Positions 5,932-9,512 of a stretch of 9,512 nt of DNA are shown here, one piece after another. A program made the position numbers and the translations under genes. Position 1 is the stretch's first letter; the number at the start of each line of letters is the position of its first letter. Origin of the DNA: Betaproteobacteria bacterium (GTDB lineage: Bacteria; Pseudomonadota; Gammaproteobacteria; Burkholderiales; SG8-39); the NCBI GenBank assembly GCA_007280315.1, contig QYQC01000176.1:1-9512 (forward strand), in the 5' to 3' direction. The notes beneath the pieces were generated by a model. It was not told the DNA's origin, did not search any database, and worked only from the letters and a program-made list of their open reading frames with translations.

Positions 5932-6939
5932 GTGCGTGCAGTCCTGTTGGTTCTCGCAGGAACGCTTGTTTCGGCGCCGGTTTCAGCCCAGACGGTGTGG
6001 AAGTTTTCGAACTGGTTGCCTCCCACCCATCCGGTGACCGAACACGTTATCAAGGTATGGGCGAAGCAGGTGGAAGAGGCCACGCAGGGAAGAGTCAAAG
6101 TGGATGTGATCGCGCCGCTCGGCGCGCCGCCGGCGCATCTGGATCTGGTAAAGAACGGCGTGGCGGACGCGGCGTGCATCACCGCGAATTACACGGCGAG
6201 CCGGTTTACGCTGCTGCGCGGACTGGAGCTGCCGTTCATGTCGAACCAGAATTCCGCCATGTCGATTGCGGCGCAGCGCACCTACGACAAGTTCTTCAAG
6301 AAGGCGAATGAGTTCGACGGCATCAAGCTGGGCGGATTGTCGATGGTAGGTCCGTACCAGATCTACACCACCAAGAAAGCCATCAATACGATCGATGACT
6401 TCAAAGGCCAGAAGATCCGTGAAGCCGGCGGTCTGACCAAGGACGTGGTGGAAGCCCTCGGAGCGACGCCGTTCTTTGCGCCGGCGCCGCAAACCTATGA
6501 AGTGCTGTCGAAGGGCGTCGGCGACGGCGTGCTGTTCCCGCCGGAGTCGATTCCGGGATTCAAAGTCACCTCCGCTGTGCGCCACGGCATCCACGTGCCC
6601 GGCGGCTTCAACCAGGCTGCTTTCGCGCTGATCATCAACGAGGGCAAGTGGAAGGCGTTGTCGCCGGCCGACCAGACTGCGGTAGAAAAACTTCTGGGCG
6701 AGCACTGGGCGCGCCTGTGGGGTGAGCTTTGGGACAAGACCAACGCGGCTGGCATCGAGCAAATGAAAAAAGACGGCGTTGAAATTGTCGACGCGTCGCC
6801 TGCGCTGCTCGCCGAAGTGCACAAGCGATTTGGCGGATTTGAATCCGGCTGGCTCGCCGACGCGCAGAAGAAGGGTGTCGACGGCAAGGCGGCACTGGCG
6901 TTCTATCGCGCCGAGATCAAGGCGCTGGAAAGCAAGTGA
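5908..6939 (+). CDS. dctP: TRAP transporter periplasmic substrate-binding protein (DctP family)
   Basis: This is the periplasmic receptor that delivers substrate to the QM permease, 343 residues as a precursor. It has a clear Sec signal peptide: a basic n-region (MKMKMKMKVR), a hydrophobic core and a VSA|Q cleavage site near residue 27. The mature part starts with the typical VWKFSNWLPPTHP. Later it has the family segment I-D-D-F-K-G-Q-K-I-R, in which R171 aligns with the conserved DctP arginine that usually binds a substrate carboxylate. An organic-acid ligand is therefore likely, but its identity cannot be read. The start may be ATG 5908 or 5914; both have good ribosome binding sites. The gene order Q-M-P differs from the common P-Q-M. 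Its stop overlaps the next start as GTGA. Confidence 0.93.
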   Translation: MKMKMKMKVRAVLLVLAGTLVSAPVSAQTVWKFSNWLPPTHPVTEHVIKVWAKQVEEATQGRVKVDVIAPLGAPPAHLDLVKNGVADAACITANYTASRFTLLRGLELPFMSNQNSAMSIAAQRTYDKFFKKANEFDGIKLGGLSMVGPYQIYTTKKAINTIDDFKGQKIREAGGLTKDVVEALGATPFFAPAPQTYEVLSKGVGDGVLFPPESIPGFKVTSAVRHGIHVPGGFNQAAFALIINEGKWKALSPADQTAVEKLLGEHWARLWGELWDKTNAAGIEQMKKDGVEIVDASPALLAEVHKRFGGFESGWLADAQKKGVDGKAALAFYRAEIKALESK

Positions 6940-8015
6940 GGATCGCGGTCCTCGGCGGCGGCAACGGCGCTTATGCTGCGGCCGCGGATCTCGCCGAGCA
7001 AGGCCACGAGGTGCGACTGTGGCGGCGCGATGCGGCGGCGCTGGCGCCGGTTTCCGACACGCAGTCGATCCGGTTGAAAGACGCGCGTGGCCTGCGTGAG
7101 GTGAAACTTGCGCTCGCCACCGCCGACATCGGTGCGGCGATGCGCGGCGCGCAGTTGCTGCTCATTCCGGCGCCTGCAATGGCGCAGGTCGATATCGCGC
7201 GGGCCATGACGCCCCACGCCGAGGATGGTCAGGTGGTGTTCCTGCCGCCCGGGACTTTCGGCAGTGTGGTCATGGCGCAGGAACTGCGAAAATCTGGTTG
7301 CCGCGCGCAGGTGTCATTTGCCGAGACCGGGACGCTTCCCTACCTCGCGCGCAAGCATGGTCCGGCCGAGGTGGCTATCACTATTCGGGCAAAGCGTTTG
7401 CCCACCGGTGTGTTTCCGGCGCGGGATGCGGAGCACGCGCTCGACGTGGTGCGACAGGCCTATCCCTGCATAGAACCGATCGAGGATGCGCTCTCGGGTG
7501 CACTGATGAACGCCGGTCCGATTATTCATCCGCCCCTCATCCTGATGAATGCCGGCCCGCTGGAACACTTCGAGCGCTGGGATATTCACAACGAAGGCAC
7601 GCAGCCGTCGATCCGGCGCGTCACCGACGCGCTCGACGACGAGCGCATTGCGCTGCGAGAGACCCTGGGCTACCGGCCCTACCATTTCCCCTTGCGCGAT
7701 CACTACACGACGGACAAATGGATGTACGGCGACGCCCACGACCGGCTCACCGAGTCCGGCGACTGGCGCGAGCATATCGACTTGCAGACGCATCGCTACC
7801 TGCGCGAGGACATCGCCTGCGGACTTGCGTTCCTGGTTTCCGTCGGGCGCTGGGCCGGACAGAGCATGCCGGTGGCAAGCGGCCTGCTTGCGATCGCATC
7901 GGCGGTCGTGGGCGAAGATCTCTATGGCGATTGCCCGCGTTCGCTGGAAGCGCTCGGGCTCGCCGCGCTGGATTGCGCCGGCATGCGGCAAATGCTCGAG
8001 CAAGGTCTCGCCTGA
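6936..8015 (+). CDS. Octopine/nopaline-dehydrogenase-family NAD(P)-dependent oxidoreductase
   Basis: This 359-residue cytoplasmic dehydrogenase has an N-terminal Rossmann domain with GGGNGA (7-12) after the first strand, and a C-terminal helical domain like opine dehydrogenases. The linker after the Rossmann domain holds N192-x5-H198 in NAGPIIHPP, matching the conserved catalytic His region of that family. Members reduce or oxidise N-(carboxyalkyl)amino acids or related 2-oxo/2-hydroxy acids, so the substrate cannot be named. The GTG start at 6936 overlaps the dctP stop (GTGA) and has GGAA at 6928-6930 plus flanking purines upstream; the first residues run straight into the first Rossmann strand, so no earlier start is needed. 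The one-base overlap with the next gene argues for a shared pathway. Other 6-phosphogluconate-dehydrogenase-like enzymes such as ketopantoate reductase are less likely. Confidence 0.82.
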   Translation: MRIAVLGGGNGAYAAAADLAEQGHEVRLWRRDAAALAPVSDTQSIRLKDARGLREVKLALATADIGAAMRGAQLLLIPAPAMAQVDIARAMTPHAEDGQVVFLPPGTFGSVVMAQELRKSGCRAQVSFAETGTLPYLARKHGPAEVAITIRAKRLPTGVFPARDAEHALDVVRQAYPCIEPIEDALSGALMNAGPIIHPPLILMNAGPLEHFERWDIHNEGTQPSIRRVTDALDDERIALRETLGYRPYHFPLRDHYTTDKWMYGDAHDRLTESGDWREHIDLQTHRYLREDIACGLAFLVSVGRWAGQSMPVASGLLAIASAVVGEDLYGDCPRSLEALGLAALDCAGMRQMLEQGLA

Positions 8016-9007
8016 TGCCGGCGATCATCGGCGCACTCGGCGCAGGGCGCATGGGCCGTGGCATCGCGCACGCGTTCGCGTACGCCGGCCACGAAGTCTG
8101 GCTGATCGACATCAAGTCGCGGGATGCCGGGGACGCTGCCCGCCTGCATCAGGACGCCGTGCGCGAAATCGAGGGCAGCCTGCAAACTCTGGCCGATCTG
8201 GGCGCGTTCGACGCCGGGCTGATAGCGGGGATGCTCGGCCGCATCCGCTTCGCCGATCTCGATTCAGCGGCGGCGGCGCTGGCCACGGTCGATGTGCTGT
8301 TCGAGGGCGTGCCCGAAGTGATGGATGCAAAACGCGAGGCGTTCGCGTTCGCCTGTGCGCACCTGCGCGACGATGCGTTGATCGCCTCGACCACCTCGAC
8401 CATGCTGTCGACCGACCTGGCCACCCTGGTGGCGCGGCCGCAGCGCTTTCTCAACGCCCACTGGCTCAATCCCGCCTATCTGATTCCGCTGGTCGAGGTC
8501 TCGCCGCATCCGGGTACCGATGCCGAGGCCGTCGCGCAACTATGCGCGCTGCTCCAAAGCATCGGCAAAAAAACGGTGATGTGCCAGGCGGTGCCGGGCT
8601 TCATCGTGCCGCGCTTTCAGGCGATGATCATGAACGAAGCGGCGCGCATGATCGAGCAGGGCGTCGCGACCGCCGAGGACATCGACCGTGCGGTCCGCTA
8701 CGGATTCGGCCCGAGATACGCGAGCATGGGCGTGGTCGAGTTCATCGATTTCGGCGGTCTCGACATCCTTTATCACGCCAGCCACTACCTGGCGCGGGCG
8801 CTCGACGACCCGCGCTACGGACCGCCGGCGATTGTCGACCGTTACATGCAAGAGGGTCGCGCCGGCCTGCGTAGCGGCAAGGGCTTCTTCGACTGGTCGC
8901 AGGTGGACCCCGTCGCCTACCGCCGCGAAGTGATGGCACGGCAACTCGCGCTGCTGCGCCAACTCGATCTTGTGCCGGCGCCGGGACCGTCCGCGCCGGT
9001 ATCTTAG
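8015..9007 (+). CDS. 3-hydroxyacyl-CoA dehydrogenase family protein
   Basis: This 330-residue NAD-dependent enzyme has the 3HCDH N-terminal Rossmann domain (GAGRMG, 9-14) and C-terminal helical domain. The His-Glu catalytic pair is present as H149 (in HWLNP) and E161 (in LVEV), with the same 12-residue spacing as in human HADH; N152 also matches. The substrate-contacting Asn of the usual GFIVNR motif is Pro here (GFIVPR), so the substrate may not be a classical straight-chain 3-hydroxyacyl-CoA. Relatives act on 3-hydroxybutyryl-CoA, carnitine or gulonate. ATG 8015 overlaps the previous stop by one base (TGATG), with AAGGT at 8002-8006. This reading frame stays open far upstream, to about 7298, but that part is a shadow of the previous gene, and the domain begins right at 8015. 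It is the last gene of the apparent operon. Confidence 0.88.
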   Translation: MPAIIGALGAGRMGRGIAHAFAYAGHEVWLIDIKSRDAGDAARLHQDAVREIEGSLQTLADLGAFDAGLIAGMLGRIRFADLDSAAAALATVDVLFEGVPEVMDAKREAFAFACAHLRDDALIASTTSTMLSTDLATLVARPQRFLNAHWLNPAYLIPLVEVSPHPGTDAEAVAQLCALLQSIGKKTVMCQAVPGFIVPRFQAMIMNEAARMIEQGVATAEDIDRAVRYGFGPRYASMGVVEFIDFGGLDILYHASHYLARALDDPRYGPPAIVDRYMQEGRAGLRSGKGFFDWSQVDPVAYRREVMARQLALLRQLDLVPAPGPSAPVS

Positions 9008-9019
9008 TGATCCACGAAT

Positions 9020-9044
9020 GCTGCAGCGCCAACGTAGCTGCAGC
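9020..9044. terminator. Possible hairpin after the operon, no T tract
   Basis: GCTGCAGC occurs at 9020-9027 and again at 9037-9044. The motif is self-complementary, so the two copies can pair as an 8-bp stem with a 9-base loop, 12 bases after the last operon stop codon. No run of T follows, so it is not a standard intrinsic terminator. It may stabilise the 3' end or be incidental. The rest of the 109-bp spacer holds a TATGAT -10-like box (9073-9078) without a clear -35 box. Confidence 0.3.
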
Positions 9045-9116
9045 TGGTGAACTAGTCGGTCGAATGCTTGGGTATGATGCGGAATTCTCCATGTCCTGGC
9101 GCGACGATCCGGAAAG

Positions 9117-9512
9117 ATGCTGCTGCTGAACAAACTCAGCAAGACCTACGCCGGCGCACGCAGCCGCAGCGTGCTGCGCGACGTCGACCTGGTGCTCGCG
9201 GCAGGCGAATATGTCGCGGTGATGGGCGAATCCGGCATCGGCAAGTCCACGCTGCTCAATCTTATCGCGGGGCTGGATGCGCCCGACAGAGGCAGCATTC
9301 GCCTCGATGGCGTCGAACTGACCGGCCTTGACGACGATGAGCTGACGCTGTTGCGGCGCGAGCGCATGGGATTCGTATTCCAGGCATTCCACATCCTGCC
9401 GTATCTGAGCCTGGCGCAAAACGTCGCATTGCCCTTGATCCTGAACCGCGTTGCGGAGCACGACGCTGCGGCGCGCGCGCACGCCATGCTCGCGGCAGTC
9501 GGCCTGGAAGGC
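9117..9512 (+). CDS. ABC transporter ATP-binding protein, LolD/MacB type, 3'-truncated by window edge
   Basis: The visible 132 residues are the front half of an ABC ATPase that would drive a membrane permease. Walker A is GESGIGKST (37-45), the Q-loop glutamine is Q89 (FVFQAFHILP), and an N-V-A-L-P-L segment (102-107) follows, typical of the LolD/MacB/FtsE-like group. The signature LSGGQ, Walker B and switch His lie beyond the window. ATG 9117 is the only good start in frame after a stop at 9075-9077, though its ribosome binding site (GGAA at 9111-9114) is very close. It is separated by 109 bases from the operon, so it is probably a separate unit with its permease downstream. Lipoprotein release, peptide or drug export are all possible. 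Confidence 0.88.
   Translation, partial: MLLLNKLSKTYAGARSRSVLRDVDLVLAAGEYVAVMGESGIGKSTLLNLIAGLDAPDRGSIRLDGVELTGLDDDELTLLRRERMGFVFQAFHILPYLSLAQNVALPLILNRVAEHDAAARAHAMLAAVGLEG

Noticed and set aside
5010..6182. Long open frame of 390 codons on the minus strand opposite dctM/dctP
   Set aside because: It lies fully antisense to two well-supported TRAP genes, is rich in Arg, His, Asp and Gln with low-complexity stretches, and shows no recognisable domain. This is typical of frame shadows in GC-rich DNA.
7298..8014. Upstream in-frame extension of the 3-hydroxyacyl-CoA dehydrogenase gene (569 codons in total)
   Set aside because: The extension is Arg-rich and lies out of frame over the opine-dehydrogenase-like gene. 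The Rossmann domain starts exactly at ATG 8015, which has a ribosome binding site and a TGATG overlap.
9091..9129. Twelve-codon open frame (ATG 9091) ending in three Cys codons, overlapping the ABC ATPase start
   Set aside because: It looks like a possible leader peptide, but it has no clear ribosome binding site and no attenuator structure after it, so it is probably chance.
1..9512. CRISPR array, tRNA, rRNA or integrase/insertion-sequence gene
   Set aside because: I saw no regularly spaced repeats, no tRNA- or rRNA-like sequence and no transposase motifs on either strand.

Overview
The window is GC-rich and densely coded, with every supported gene on the + strand. It fits a proteobacterial chromosome, most likely betaproteobacterial. 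This is a judgement from gene content, GC-rich codon use and gene style, not from a marker gene. Both edges cut genes: the first gene lacks its 5' part and the last lacks its 3' part.

Region 1 (1-2395) is a tightly coupled three-gene unit. It holds the C-terminal part of a 2-oxoacid:ferredoxin oxidoreductase alpha subunit (KorA type), the complete beta subunit (KorB type), and a ferritin/rubrerythrin-like diiron protein with an unusual Lys/Ala-rich N-terminal tail. Both junctions are ATGA overlaps, so translation is probably coupled. The enzyme would oxidise a 2-oxoacid such as 2-oxoglutarate to the acyl-CoA and reduce ferredoxin. The diiron protein may protect its iron-sulfur clusters from oxygen or peroxide (inference).

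Region 2 (2396-3063) holds a small RidA-superfamily gene preceded by a strong two-armed palindrome that looks like a REP doublet (REPIN). A 191-bp intergenic stretch follows, with several symmetric DNA elements and a possible promoter/operator.

Region 3 (3064-9007) looks like a six-gene operon with overlaps or very short gaps. In order it encodes a reductive-dehalogenase-like protein with two 4Fe-4S clusters, a complete TRAP transporter (small permease, large permease, periplasmic binding protein), an octopine/nopaline-dehydrogenase-family protein, and a 3-hydroxyacyl-CoA-dehydrogenase-family protein. The simplest reading is an uptake and catabolism module for an organic acid: TRAP imports it and the three redox proteins process it in the cytoplasm. 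A halogenated substrate is possible but not shown. This operon is the best candidate for an undescribed system in the window.

Region 4 (9008-9512) has a short spacer with a hairpin, then the start of an ABC-transporter ATPase of the LolD/MacB type, cut by the window edge.
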